Origin: Thermodesulforhabdus norvegica
GTDB lineage: Bacteria > Desulfobacterota > Syntrophobacteria > Syntrophobacterales > Thermodesulforhabdaceae
NCBI RefSeq assembly: GCF_900114975.1
Contig: NZ_FOUU01000001.1
Span: forward strand, 1-64,000
Length of the DNA: 64,000 bases
Direction of reading: 5' to 3'
In this document: piece after piece, positions 35,267-43,617 of the stretch
Numbering within the stretch: position 1 is the stretch's first letter
Layout: every line of letters starts with the position of its first letter
Made by a program: the position numbers and the translations under genes
Notes under the pieces: generated by a model
The model's database searches: none
What the model saw: only the letters and a program-made list of their open reading frames with translations
What the model was told of the DNA's origin: nothing

Positions 35267-35971
35267 TTACACGCGGCAGTGTATGTGAACTAGTTTAATC
35301 AGGTGGTTAACAACTTCATCTATGCTCATACCTGATGTGTCCACGATAACGGCACCGGATGCGACAGAAAGAGGTGCAAAATCCCGCGAACTGTCCGCCC
35401 TGTCTCTTCTGGTAATTTCTTCAACTACCTTCTCAAAAGAAATATCCACACCTCTTCTTTTATAATCCTCAAGCCGCCTCCTGGCTCTTTCCTCAACGCT
35501 CGCCGTCAGATAAACCTTCAGACATGCTTCGGGAAAAACCACCGTAGTCGAGTCCCGACCTTCCGCAACGACCGACACACTCCGGCCAATCTCCCTCTGA
35601 ATCTCAGTCGCAAAGCTGCGAACCTGTTGCATTCTGGCAACAAAAGATGCCAGTACCGATACATGAGGCAATCGTAACTCTTCGTCAAGAAGTTTATTTC
35701 TATAGCGTATTTCAAGACGATTGTTCATCACCGAAAAATTCAGGGGCAGAGATCGCAAATAGTTTATATCAGGCTCTTCCAGCCACCGGAAACCGTCGTC
35801 TCTTTGAGCTTTAACAATCTTCCCTTCTTCGTAGAGTACCAGCCCCAGGGCTCTATAAATCGCTCCTGTGTCAAGGTACACAAACCCCAGCTTCTCTGCC
35901 AGCAATCGACAGACCGTACTCTTTCCGGCCCCGGCAGGGCCGTCCACGGCCACAACAACTCTCTTGGACAT
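35267..35971 (-). CDS. cmk: cytidylate kinase
   Basis: A 234-residue NMP kinase: P-loop AVDGPAGAGKSTV at the N-terminus, LDTGAIYRALGL for CMP binding, and EGRDSTTVVFPEA followed by VYLTASVEERARRR. It phosphorylates CMP and dCMP. It follows hisC by three bases and precedes rpsA by 135 bases, as in many related genomes. Full length. Confidence 0.95.
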   Translation of the reverse strand: MSKRVVVAVDGPAGAGKSTVCRLLAEKLGFVYLDTGAIYRALGLVLYEEGKIVKAQRDDGFRWLEEPDINYLRSLPLNFSVMNNRLEIRYRNKLLDEELRLPHVSVLASFVARMQQVRSFATEIQREIGRSVSVVAEGRDSTTVVFPEACLKVYLTASVEERARRRLEDYKRRGVDISFEKVVEEITRRDRADSSRDFAPLSVASGAVIVDTSGMSIDEVVNHLIKLVHIHCRV

Positions 35972-35974
35972 AGG

Positions 35975-37069
35975 CTAACCAAGCTCCGAAAGCACTTCAG
36001 ACAACTTCTCGAGAAAAATCCTGTTTTCCTCCGGAAGACCAACACTTACTCTCAAGTAATAGTCCAGACCGTAGGAATCCATGGCCCTTGCAATCACTCC
36101 CTTCCTCAATAACCGCTCATACACAACCCTTGCCTTAACAGGAAGCCTTATCAGAAAGAAGTTTGTCTCACTGGGAACATAACTCAACCCAAGCTTCTCC
36201 ACGCCGGAGTACAGCCCCCGTCGCTCCTCAAGAACGAGCCCGACGGTCTTTGCAAGAAAATCTTCATCATCCAGAGCCGCCAGCGCCGCAATTTGAGCCA
36301 GGTGATTTACGTTGAAAGGCTGTCTGACTCTGTTAAGTATATCGGCAACTTGCGGGGCCGACAAACTGTAGCCTATCCTCAACCCCGCAAGTCCGTAGGC
36401 CTTACTGAAGGTCCGGATTCCTACAATCCACGGACCTTCCATATCTATATAGTCGGTGCTTCTGGGACATACCCCATCTTCCACGAATTCAATGTAGGCT
36501 TCGTCAAGAACCACGATCAAGTCAGAAGGAACTTTTTCCAGAAACCTCTCCAGTTCGCCCCTGCTGATGACGGTACCTGTGGGATTGTTGGGGTTATTTA
36601 TAACCACAATTCTGGTTCTTTCGTCCACCATCTCGGCCATCGCATCGAGATCAATGCGAAAATCTTTAAGGGGAACCGGTCTGGCATCAACGGCCATAAT
36701 CTGGGCAACAATGCTGTAAATAAGGAAGGAGGGTTGTGGCACTAGGATGTTATCGCCATCCTCGGTAAAGCCCTTTAAAATCATTTCTATGATTTCGTTG
36801 GAGCCGTTGCCCAGAACGATGCCTTCAAAGGGCACACCCAGCTTGGAGCTTATCTTTTTTCGGAGGTAGTATCCACTTCCGTCGGGATAGCGGTTAACCT
36901 GGTCCAGAGCACTCTTCAGAGCTTCCAGGGCTCTGGGCGACGGTCCAAGAGGGTTTTCATTGCTTGCCAGCTTAACGGGTTCGGGGATACCCAGCTCACG
37001 CCTTAACTCCTCAATGGGTTTTCCCGGTGGATAAGGCACTATCTTCTTGATGTGTTCCGGAACCTTCAT
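35975..37069 (-). CDS. hisC: histidinol-phosphate aminotransferase
   Basis: A 364-residue class II-like PLP enzyme of the HisC type: LASNENPLGPSPRALEAL, ILGNGSNEIIEM (read as LGNGSNEIIEM), NNPNNPTGTVISRGEL, DEAYIEF and the PLP Lys in TFSKAYGLAGLRIGY. It makes L-histidinol phosphate in histidine synthesis; some HisC paralogues work on aromatic amino acids, and no other his gene is near, so that is possible. It is the first gene of the leftward hisC-cmk-rpsA-sppA set. Confidence 0.9.
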   Translation of the reverse strand: MKVPEHIKKIVPYPPGKPIEELRRELGIPEPVKLASNENPLGPSPRALEALKSALDQVNRYPDGSGYYLRKKISSKLGVPFEGIVLGNGSNEIIEMILKGFTEDGDNILVPQPSFLIYSIVAQIMAVDARPVPLKDFRIDLDAMAEMVDERTRIVVINNPNNPTGTVISRGELERFLEKVPSDLIVVLDEAYIEFVEDGVCPRSTDYIDMEGPWIVGIRTFSKAYGLAGLRIGYSLSAPQVADILNRVRQPFNVNHLAQIAALAALDDEDFLAKTVGLVLEERRGLYSGVEKLGLSYVPSETNFFLIRLPVKARVVYERLLRKGVIARAMDSYGLDYYLRVSVGLPEENRIFLEKLSEVLSELG

Positions 37070-37256
37070 CTTTCAAAACAACTCCCAATTGTAAGGTATA
37101 TCAACCCTGTGGAACTCGAAGTCCCAGGATAACGGATTTAAAAAACCACACCGAAAAGCCATACCGCCCGGTCAGCCTCCGAATAACGTTGCCACTTATA
37201 GATAAAAGAACAAACGAGTGCAATGCGTTTTTCCAAAAGAATCCATAAGTAGCTTC

Positions 37257-37284
37257 TTGCACAGACGGCGTTTTAGGGTATTCT
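37257..37284 (+). promoter_or_regulatory. possible sigma-70 promoter of rpoH
   Basis: TTGCAC (37257-37262), 16 bases, TATTCT (37279-37284), about 45 bases before the rpoH start codon. Each hexamer is 4-5/6, so the call is modest. Confidence 0.35.
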
Positions 37285-37329
37285 TCTAGTGTCGAGCATG
37301 TCAAATAATTGCTGACCTGTGGAGGTCTT

Positions 37330-38349
37330 ATGAGTCGAAAAAAACAAAGAAAATCCGGAGAAGATAAAGAGCCGGTAATGTTACCCGAAGTGACCGACGA
37401 GACACCTCTTCTCGAAGAAATGGAAACATCGGACATCGCGCCCGAAAAGATCCTGCCGGCGCGGCACGACTTTTTTGCGGGTACGGAGCCGGTAGATCCC
37501 CTCGTGCTCTATCTTCAGGAAATTCGCAAATATCCACTTCTGACCCGGGAAGAAGAAATCGAGCTGGCAAAAAGATACAAAGAAAAGGGAGACCTGGAAG
37601 CGGCCTATAAGCTTGTGACTTCCAATCTAAGATTGGTTGTAAAGATTGCCATGGAGTTCCAGAAATACTGGATGCAGAACCTCATGGACCTGATCCAGGA
37701 AGGCAACATAGGCCTGATGCAGGCGGTAAAAAAATTCGACCCTTACAGAGGATATAAATTTTCCTACTACGCCTCTTTCTGGATCAAGGCGTACATTATC
37801 AAGTTCATCATGGATAACTGGAATCTGGTAAAAATTGGCACCACCCAGGCGCAGAGAAAGCTCTTCTTCAACCTGCGCAAAGAAAAAGAACGCCTCGAGC
37901 GGCAGGGAATTGAAGCCACGCCTCAGCTTATAAGCGAGAGATTACAGGTGCGGGAGTCAGACGTCATCGAAATGGATCAGCGCCTGAGCGGCTCAGAGAT
38001 GTCTCTCGACAGCCCTGTTTCCTCGGATTCCGAGGATACACACCTGATGTTCCTTCCGGACTCGTCACCTGCCATAGACGACCAGATGGCGGATGCTCAA
38101 GCCAGACAGATACTGAGAGAAAAGCTGGCTCAATTCAGAAAACACCTGAAAGACAAGGAAGCCGTCATATTCGACGAGCGGCTTATGGCCGAAGAACCCT
38201 TAACTTTACAGGAAATCGGGGATAGATTCGGTATAAGCCGTGAAAGGGTCCGCCAGATAGAACAGCGCCTTAAAAAGAAACTTAAGGCCTATCTTGAGGA
38301 GGAAATAGACGATCTGGATCTGCTTCAGGAAAGCCTTATAGACGTCTAA
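37330..38349 (+). CDS. rpoH: heat-shock sigma factor RpoH (sigma-32)
   Basis: A 339-residue sigma-70-family factor. The first 55 residues are charged and non-conserved; region 1.2/2 follows (LYLQEIRKYPLLTREEE, NLRLVVKIAMEF, DLIQEGNIGLMQAV, YASFWIKAYI). The RpoH box is recognisable as QRKLFFNLRKEKERL, which sets it apart from RpoD. Region 4 ends with ISRERVRQIEQRLKKKLK. It directs heat-shock transcription. GGAGG stands four bases before the ATG at 37330; the open frame begins seven codons earlier. Single-gene unit followed by a strong hairpin. Confidence 0.93.
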   Translation: MSRKKQRKSGEDKEPVMLPEVTDETPLLEEMETSDIAPEKILPARHDFFAGTEPVDPLVLYLQEIRKYPLLTREEEIELAKRYKEKGDLEAAYKLVTSNLRLVVKIAMEFQKYWMQNLMDLIQEGNIGLMQAVKKFDPYRGYKFSYYASFWIKAYIIKFIMDNWNLVKIGTTQAQRKLFFNLRKEKERLERQGIEATPQLISERLQVRESDVIEMDQRLSGSEMSLDSPVSSDSEDTHLMFLPDSSPAIDDQMADAQARQILREKLAQFRKHLKDKEAVIFDERLMAEEPLTLQEIGDRFGISRERVRQIEQRLKKKLKAYLEEEIDDLDLLQESLIDV

Positions 38350-38356
38350 AGCGTTT

Positions 38357-38397
38357 GGAAATACCACATCAGCCGCATCAACTGATGCGGTATTTCC
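38357..38397. terminator. hairpin terminator between rpoH and the convergent hydrolase gene
   Basis: GGAAATACC-A-CATCAG (38357-38372) pairs with CTGATG-C-GGTATTTCC (38382-38397): 15 pairs with one mismatch and a 9-base loop. No T-run follows on either strand; it lies between the ends of two convergent genes, eight bases after rpoH. Confidence 0.65.
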
Positions 38398-38412
38398 ATC
38401 AATCCGGAGCGT

Positions 38413-39177
38413 TTACCATCCGCCATTGTTGTCATTCATGAAGGACGGCGGGGCGTCCCTGCAGAGAAAATTCGCCGACCTGAACCATTCGAGGCTAAGG
38501 CGGATGGCTAAAAGCCGTCCTCTTTCGTGAAGAAAACGATGATCGGCACCGTGAACGAAAACCAGCTTTTTGGGGAAGCCGATCTTCTCGTAAATGCGAT
38601 ATCCTTCGTCCGGAGGAACCACATTATCGGCCCTACCGTGAATAATCAGGGCTTTTGACGTTGAGCCCATTTCCGGGACGTCCCCAAGGGACATGGGACG
38701 GCCCAGAGGAACGGCAAATCGCTCCTTAACCACCTCAGCTACGGGATGCACATCAAAGGGCGCCGCCCAGGAAGCCAGAGCCTGAATCCGACGATTCTGA
38801 GCGGCATAAAGGAAGGCGAGGTATCCTCCAAGGCTCGATCCCAAAAGAAAGACGGGCAGGTCTCCCGCACTCTTCCTTACAAAGCCCATAACCCGGTCAA
38901 TGCTTCTCAGCCTGTCAGGTATGAGCCCATCCAGAAGGGGCATCCTGTTTTCACCGGCTCCGGCCTGGTCAAACCTCACCGCCAGAAAACCTCTTATAGC
39001 AGCTTCATTACAGATCTGGACGAACTTGGCGGAGTCTTTGTGACTCAAAAGCCCATGAAGGCAAAGGACAATCCCTTCAGGAAAACCCCGAGGAGGCCTA
39101 TGAAAAACCACAGGGATCATATCATCGACAAAGAAGCTTTCAATTACCGGGGATCGGGAATCAGGGTTTCTTCTCAT
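38413..39177 (-). CDS. alpha/beta hydrolase (serine esterase/peptidase-like)
   Basis: A 254-residue alpha/beta hydrolase. The oxyanion strand is VLCLHGLLSHKDS, the nucleophile elbow is FLLGSSLGGYLAFLYA (GxSxG), the acid is in LIIHGRADNVVPPDEGYRIY and the His in VFVHGADHRFLHERG, so the triad is complete. The substrate is unknown. The frame opens with a TTG at 39189; the ATG at 39177 is preferred though no strong Shine-Dalgarno precedes either. It follows the methyltransferase gene by 21 bases on the same strand and may be cotranscribed. Confidence 0.88.
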   Translation of the reverse strand: MRRNPDSRSPVIESFFVDDMIPVVFHRPPRGFPEGIVLCLHGLLSHKDSAKFVQICNEAAIRGFLAVRFDQAGAGENRMPLLDGLIPDRLRSIDRVMGFVRKSAGDLPVFLLGSSLGGYLAFLYAAQNRRIQALASWAAPFDVHPVAEVVKERFAVPLGRPMSLGDVPEMGSTSKALIIHGRADNVVPPDEGYRIYEKIGFPKKLVFVHGADHRFLHERGRLLAIRLSLEWFRSANFLCRDAPPSFMNDNNGGW

Positions 39178-39198
39178 CTTACATAACAAACCCGGAAA

Positions 39199-39951
39199 TC
39201 AACGGGAAGCCGTCCCGGAATCCGGTTTTTTCTGGATTGCATAAAGTGCGACTTCTATCACCTCTTCAGACCCTTTCAGCCGTACAACCCTTTCTTTAAA
39301 CCTGAACCGCTCCACGAGCTTCATAAAGAAAAGAGGGGTTTTCAGGTCCCTGTTTTTGGCCAGGAACACGGTACCGTCCGGCTTCAGTGCACTATCCAGA
39401 AAATTAACGAGCATGTCATAGGTATTCCGATCGTAAACGACTTCGGAGCCGAATATCACATCGTAGGGCATACCATCAAAAGGAAGGCTCCAGTCTATCG
39501 AAATCACCTCAAGATTATCCAGCCCGTTCAACAAAGCATTGGCGCGAGCGAAAAGCAGGGCATCGGGCTCCACGTCGCTTATGGTAACGTCGTGGCCGCA
39601 CAGAGCGGCATAAACTCCCACAAATCCCAGCCCTGCACCGATTTCAAGCATCCTTCGGCCGGGGACAACGGGCTGATTGCCCAAAAAATAGGCCAGCACA
39701 AAGCTGGGTTCCCAGAGCTTGGCCCACCACGGCAGGTGTTTTAAATGATATAGAACCTCTTCGGTTGGATTATCGAAGGTCGGGATATCATCGGTTTCAA
39801 CGCGTTTTATCACATACTCTTCCAGGTTTTTTATCTGAAGCAGTTTTATCTCCTTATTGCCGAAATTTACGGGGGTGACCTCCAGTTCATACTTTTCCGA
39901 AAGCTTCTCCTGTATCTCCCGAAGCGTCATGTGCATTGGATCCGGAGACAT
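39199..39951 (-). CDS. class I SAM-dependent methyltransferase (METTL21/protein-lysine type)
   Basis: A 250-residue Rossmann methyltransferase. SAM motif I is MLEIGAGLGFVGVYAALCG, the acidic motif II ISDVEPDALLFARAN, and DVIFGSEVVYDRN follows. The tryptophan-rich lead-in (LPWWAKLWEPSFVLAYFL) and the W..pfD region resemble the METTL21/Nnt1 group that methylates protein lysines, but I cannot identify the substrate. An N-terminal ~75-residue extension is of unknown fold. GAAGGAG precedes the ATG by ten bases. Confidence 0.85.
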   Translation of the reverse strand: MSPDPMHMTLREIQEKLSEKYELEVTPVNFGNKEIKLLQIKNLEEYVIKRVETDDIPTFDNPTEEVLYHLKHLPWWAKLWEPSFVLAYFLGNQPVVPGRRMLEIGAGLGFVGVYAALCGHDVTISDVEPDALLFARANALLNGLDNLEVISIDWSLPFDGMPYDVIFGSEVVYDRNTYDMLVNFLDSALKPDGTVFLAKNRDLKTPLFFMKLVERFRFKERVVRLKGSEEVIEVALYAIQKKPDSGTASR

Positions 39952-40046
39952 ACCTTTTCAACTCCTTCTTGAAGTTATGTAAAAATTGGGCGACAAGTTG
40001 TTACGATTTGCCCGGAGCTTATATCAAACCGTCGGAGGATGCAACC

Positions 40047-40544
40047 ATGAGCGACAAATGCCCTTTTCGTGAGGGATGCTACATTATCGAAGAAGCCTAC
40101 ATTGTTCCTGCCGGTAGGGTTGACCTGGGGGTTCCTCTGTACGATGCCACACTGACGGTTGAACCCGACCCAAGCGGCCGTCTCATCACCCACGGTGCGG
40201 GGCTGGTCAGCAATGTAGCCGTTATTTCGCTTCTGGAAGATTACGACAGACTGGACATAATCATGAAGATGGGTCAGGGCTTCTGCTTCCACCTTAAGAA
40301 TCCGATAATCCAGGGAGGCAAGGTGTTTTCAGATAAGGTGAAATCAAGAATTCGCTTTATCCCACAAGACTCCTTTGATCAGATCGAAGACGAGATTTTC
40401 AATCGATGGGTTACATCTCTGCGCATTGTTAATGGGAAAGACGAAAACGGGAATGGTGACTTCACAGGGAGACACAGAGACCAGGATAATACTCCGCATC
40501 CCGCGTGCCTCTGTGAGAAACCGGATTCGGAGGCACAACCGTAA
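40047..40544 (+). CDS. hypothetical protein, Cys-containing, unknown family
   Basis: A 165-residue protein without a family I recognise. It opens MSDKCPFREGCYIIEEAYI, with two cysteines close together, then VPLYDATLTVEPDPSGRLI and a segment VISLLEDYDRLDIIMKMGQG. The last 35 residues are charged and low-complexity. No signal peptide or membrane helix is seen. The frame is open from 39936, but GGAGG eight bases before the ATG at 40047 fixes the start. It is divergent from the methyltransferase and followed by the convergent tRNA-Gly gene. Confidence 0.65.
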   Translation: MSDKCPFREGCYIIEEAYIVPAGRVDLGVPLYDATLTVEPDPSGRLITHGAGLVSNVAVISLLEDYDRLDIIMKMGQGFCFHLKNPIIQGGKVFSDKVKSRIRFIPQDSFDQIEDEIFNRWVTSLRIVNGKDENGNGDFTGRHRDQDNTPHPACLCEKPDSEAQP

Positions 40545-40612
40545 AAAACCAGAGTTAATCCCGCAGACGGCACTACCCGTCTTTAACGGAAAAATCGAAG
40601 GGAATAAAAAAA

Positions 40613-40689
40613 TGGAGCGGGAGACGGGCTTCGAACCCGCGACCCTCAGCTTGGAAGGCTGATGCTCTAGCCAGCTGAGCTACTCCCGC
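40613..40689 (-). tRNA. tRNA-Gly (anticodon TCC)
   Basis: The minus strand folds as a full cloverleaf: acceptor GCGGGAG/CTCCCGC, D arm AGCTCAGCTGGCTAGAGC, anticodon loop CTTCCAA with TCC, T arm GGGTTCGAAGCCC, discriminator T and an encoded CCA. A T-rich run follows immediately and likely terminates transcription. Body 40616-40689, CCA 40613-40615. Confidence 0.97.
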
Positions 40690-40824
40690 TTACCGCTTCT
40701 TGATTAACAAAAACTGAGAAAATCTTCAACATTTTTTTACCTTCCTTCCACCTCTGATTTTGCTTTTGTCAAATCCTATTTTTTTGTATCAAATATCGAA
40801 AAACCCTGAATCGGGAGGAGCGAT

Positions 40825-41808
40825 ATGGAGCCTTATTATTCCGACCAGGCGCGTTATGTGAACATGCTGGAGGTTTTCAGGGCACGAAGTGTAATCTACC
40901 GGGACATTCAGAGGACCCTTTTGCACGAATACTCCCGGCTTTCTGAAGAGCTCGGAGCCAGGGTCTTCGTCAAGCACGAAAATCATCTACCCACCCACTC
41001 TTTCAAGGTACGGGGTGCCGTTAATTTTATGGCCAGGGCACCCAGGGAAGTGCTCGAGAACGGAATAGTCGTTGCCACTCGAGGCAATCACGGCCTGGCG
41101 GTAGCATGGGCCGCTCAGAAACGGGGGATTCTCTGCAATGTAGTGGTGCCTGAAGGAAACGATCCCGAGGTAAACGATCTGATTCGGGCCTACGGCGCCC
41201 AGCTTATAGAACACGGGGCAGATTTTTACGAAGCTCAGGACTACTGCGAAGAGCTGGCCGAAAACGCAGGATATTATTATCTCAGACAGGGTAACGAGCC
41301 TCTTCTTCTAACGGGAATTGCCACGATGGGGCTTGAAATCTTCGAGGACCTTCCCGAGGTTGACACCATAATAATGCCCATCGGAGGAGGAACGGGCTGT
41401 GCCGCACTGGGTCTCGTAATAAAGCACATAAACCCCGATGTGGAACTAATAGGAGTGCAGGCAGAAAAAATGCCGGCTTTTTACGAATCGTGGAAGAAGG
41501 GCAAGCGGGTCACGGTTCCAAGGTCCGATACCGTGGCCGCCGGTCTTGCGGCACGCAGTGTTTTTGAACTGCCCTTTACGATTCTCAGAGACACAATACG
41601 GGATGTCGTGCTGCTGAGCGAAAGGGAGCTTATGGATGGGGTTAGACTTGCGTTAAGATATACCCAGAATCTCGCCGAGGTGGCCGGAGCGGCTTCCCTG
41701 GCCTGTGCTTTTAAAATCCGCAATCGTCTGAAGGGCAAAAAGGTGGTTCTCGTAATGACGGGAAGCAACATCTCATCACAGCTCGTAGCTCGAATTCTGG
41801 CCGGTTGA
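40825..41808 (+). CDS. threonine/serine dehydratase-like PLP enzyme
   Basis: A 327-residue fold-type II PLP enzyme. The Schiff-base Lys lies in THSFKVRGAVNFM, ATRGNHGLAVAWAA is the Asn loop, and the phosphate-binding loop is MPIGGGTGCAALG. There is no C-terminal ACT domain, so it resembles the catabolic, unregulated threonine dehydratase (TdcB/IlvA-short) or serine racemase group. It would deaminate threonine or serine in the cytoplasm; the exact substrate is open. GGGAGGAG precedes the ATG. It converges on pyrR, separated by five bases. Confidence 0.88.
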   Translation: MEPYYSDQARYVNMLEVFRARSVIYRDIQRTLLHEYSRLSEELGARVFVKHENHLPTHSFKVRGAVNFMARAPREVLENGIVVATRGNHGLAVAWAAQKRGILCNVVVPEGNDPEVNDLIRAYGAQLIEHGADFYEAQDYCEELAENAGYYYLRQGNEPLLLTGIATMGLEIFEDLPEVDTIIMPIGGGTGCAALGLVIKHINPDVELIGVQAEKMPAFYESWKKGKRVTVPRSDTVAAGLAARSVFELPFTILRDTIRDVVLLSERELMDGVRLALRYTQNLAEVAGAASLACAFKIRNRLKGKKVVLVMTGSNISSQLVARILAG

Positions 41809-41813
41809 TTCGT

Positions 41814-42356
41814 TTAATCGGTGAGAACAACTTCGTCGCGCCCATCAACCTCCTCTAAAAGAACGTGGACGTGTTGTCCCGGCAGGGTTTCTACTACCTG
41901 TCCTATGTACTGTGCACATATGGGCAACTCCCGATGGCCCCTGTCGATGAGTACCGCAAGGTGAACACGCCTGGGACGGCCGAAATCAAGGAGCCCATCC
42001 AGAGCTGCCCGGATCGTTCGTCCCGTGTAAAGTACATCGTCAACGAGAATCACATCCCTGTTGTCGATGGAGACGGGGATATGGGTGCTGCGCACGACCG
42101 GATAAGAGTGGAGTCTTGTCCAGTCATCCCTGTAAAGGTTTATGTCCAGTTTGCCCACGGGAATATCCCACGATCTGGTTTCTGCAAGCCGTTGACTAAT
42201 TCTCCGGGCAAGATAGACGCCACGGGTGTGTATTCCGACCAGCAGGGCAGAACCAACGGATCCAGAAAAAGCCTCTGCAATCTCCTCAGACATTCTGGAT
42301 ATTATCTCTGCCATTTTTCCGGCATCCATCAAACGAACTCGCCCTTCAGCCGACAT
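41814..42356 (-). CDS. pyrR: bifunctional pyrimidine regulator / uracil phosphoribosyltransferase PyrR
   Basis: A 180-residue PyrR: LLVGIHTRGVYLARRISQRL near the N-terminus, the PRPP-binding motif VILVDDVLYTGRTIRAAL and RVHLAVLIDRGHRELPICAQ. In Gram-positives it attenuates pyr mRNA; in Proteobacteria its role may be mainly as UPRTase. No pyr genes are near. The ATG at 42356 has GAGGAG upstream; the frame extends 15 codons further into a leader. It is convergent with the dehydratase gene. Confidence 0.92.
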   Translation of the reverse strand: MSAEGRVRLMDAGKMAEIISRMSEEIAEAFSGSVGSALLVGIHTRGVYLARRISQRLAETRSWDIPVGKLDINLYRDDWTRLHSYPVVRSTHIPVSIDNRDVILVDDVLYTGRTIRAALDGLLDFGRPRRVHLAVLIDRGHRELPICAQYIGQVVETLPGQHVHVLLEEVDGRDEVVLTD

Positions 42357-42493
42357 CAACTCATCTCCTCTCCACGGCAAAAAATAAACAAAGGGTACCA
42401 CCGGTACCGTTAAATTTTTCCATATACTTTCATTTGCCGAAAGATCAAATTACCTGAAAACCTTAATCCCTCCTCACCGGTCGAACGCTGCTT

Positions 42494-43501
42494 TCATTTC
42501 GAAAAGGCAATGCGCACGGCCGTTCCGGGATGCGGAGCCCTGCTCAAAACCTCCAGGTGGCCCCCCAATTCACGAACAAGCATCTTGCAGATGGGAAGCC
42601 CAAGCCCTCTGCCGTCCGGCCGCGTCGAAAAAAAGGGAGTAAATATCTTATCCCGGTACTCTTCAGGAATCCCGATCCCCTCATCTTCAACAGAAACATA
42701 GACCCTTTTATCTTTCTCATGAGTTCTTACGGTCACGACTCCTCTGCCAAGAGAGGCCCAACAGGCATTATCGACCAATTCCTTTACCAGCCTGGCAAAA
42801 GCATTCCTGCGTCCCCGAATCACCGTACTATCCGTATCTATCCTGAGATTCACCCTTGTGCCGTAGGCTTTACCAAGCCTTTCAAGATCTCCTTTCATTT
42901 CCAGAAGAGCATCTTCCAGGCTGAAGGCCTCAACGACACCGTCTAATACGGCAGGATCAAAATGAACAAGAGACTGTTTAAGGACCACCAATCTTTCATA
43001 CACCTGCCTGATCCTGCTCATTAACGCTTCGTCTCGTAATTTTTCGACTAGTGCCTCCTGAAGTAGCTTCATGATAGAATCAACCTCATCCGCCACGGCA
43101 AAGGTGGCCTTGCCCAGGGTTGCCAGCTCCTGAGACTTCTGGAGAGCAACGGTTTTCGCTCTATCTCTATCGCTCACAACTCCTACAACCCAGGCAGCCG
43201 TCAGATACAGGCCAATCTGAAGGGCATTGCCTATATTAACCCCCGGTTGAGCTTTCCATGTCATATACACGTGGGGAATATAAATTGCTGTGACCAGGCC
43301 AGAGGCCACCAGTCCGAATTTAAAACCGCCCCAGAAAGCAGCAAGGAGAATAATGAGGAAGTAGAGATCACGATAGACGGTATGAAAAATCACCTTTTCG
43401 TAGGGGGTAATGTAATGAAGAAGCGACAAAACCACAATTCCAAGACCTAAAACGGCAGCCCGTAGCGGGGTAATCTCGCCGATTTTTAGAGGTTCATTCA
43501 T
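42494..43501 (-). CDS. membrane sensor kinase-like protein without the phosphoacceptor histidine
   Basis: A 335-residue protein: three or four membrane helices (about residues 14-31, 45-62, 63-80, 94-111), then a short coiled linker and a HATPase_c domain. The ATP-binding boxes are intact: N box ELVDNACWAS with Asn-245, G1 DEGIGIP (273-279), F/G2 FTPFFSTRPDGRGLGLPI. Where the H box is expected, the sequence is LGKATFAVADEVDSIM, so Asp-138 stands in place of His. It therefore may not phosphorylate itself in the usual way. No response regulator is adjacent; the divergent neighbour is an ABC exporter. Confidence 0.85.
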   Translation of the reverse strand: MNEPLKIGEITPLRAAVLGLGIVVLSLLHYITPYEKVIFHTVYRDLYFLIILLAAFWGGFKFGLVASGLVTAIYIPHVYMTWKAQPGVNIGNALQIGLYLTAAWVVGVVSDRDRAKTVALQKSQELATLGKATFAVADEVDSIMKLLQEALVEKLRDEALMSRIRQVYERLVVLKQSLVHFDPAVLDGVVEAFSLEDALLEMKGDLERLGKAYGTRVNLRIDTDSTVIRGRRNAFARLVKELVDNACWASLGRGVVTVRTHEKDKRVYVSVEDEGIGIPEEYRDKIFTPFFSTRPDGRGLGLPICKMLVRELGGHLEVLSRAPHPGTAVRIAFSK

Positions 43502-43617
43502 TTTTACTGCATCCTTTTTTGCATCCGGTTTTTTCTATTGTATAAGAAAGAGAGCTTTACTTAGAATCAAAAGGGTTAAGGTTTTTGATTATAGATCATG
43601 AGAGATAATGCCCGCAA

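Noticed and set aside
40375-40662. 95-codon frame ending in RETGFEPATLSLEG
   Set aside because: Same artefact, generated by antisense reading of tRNA-Gly.
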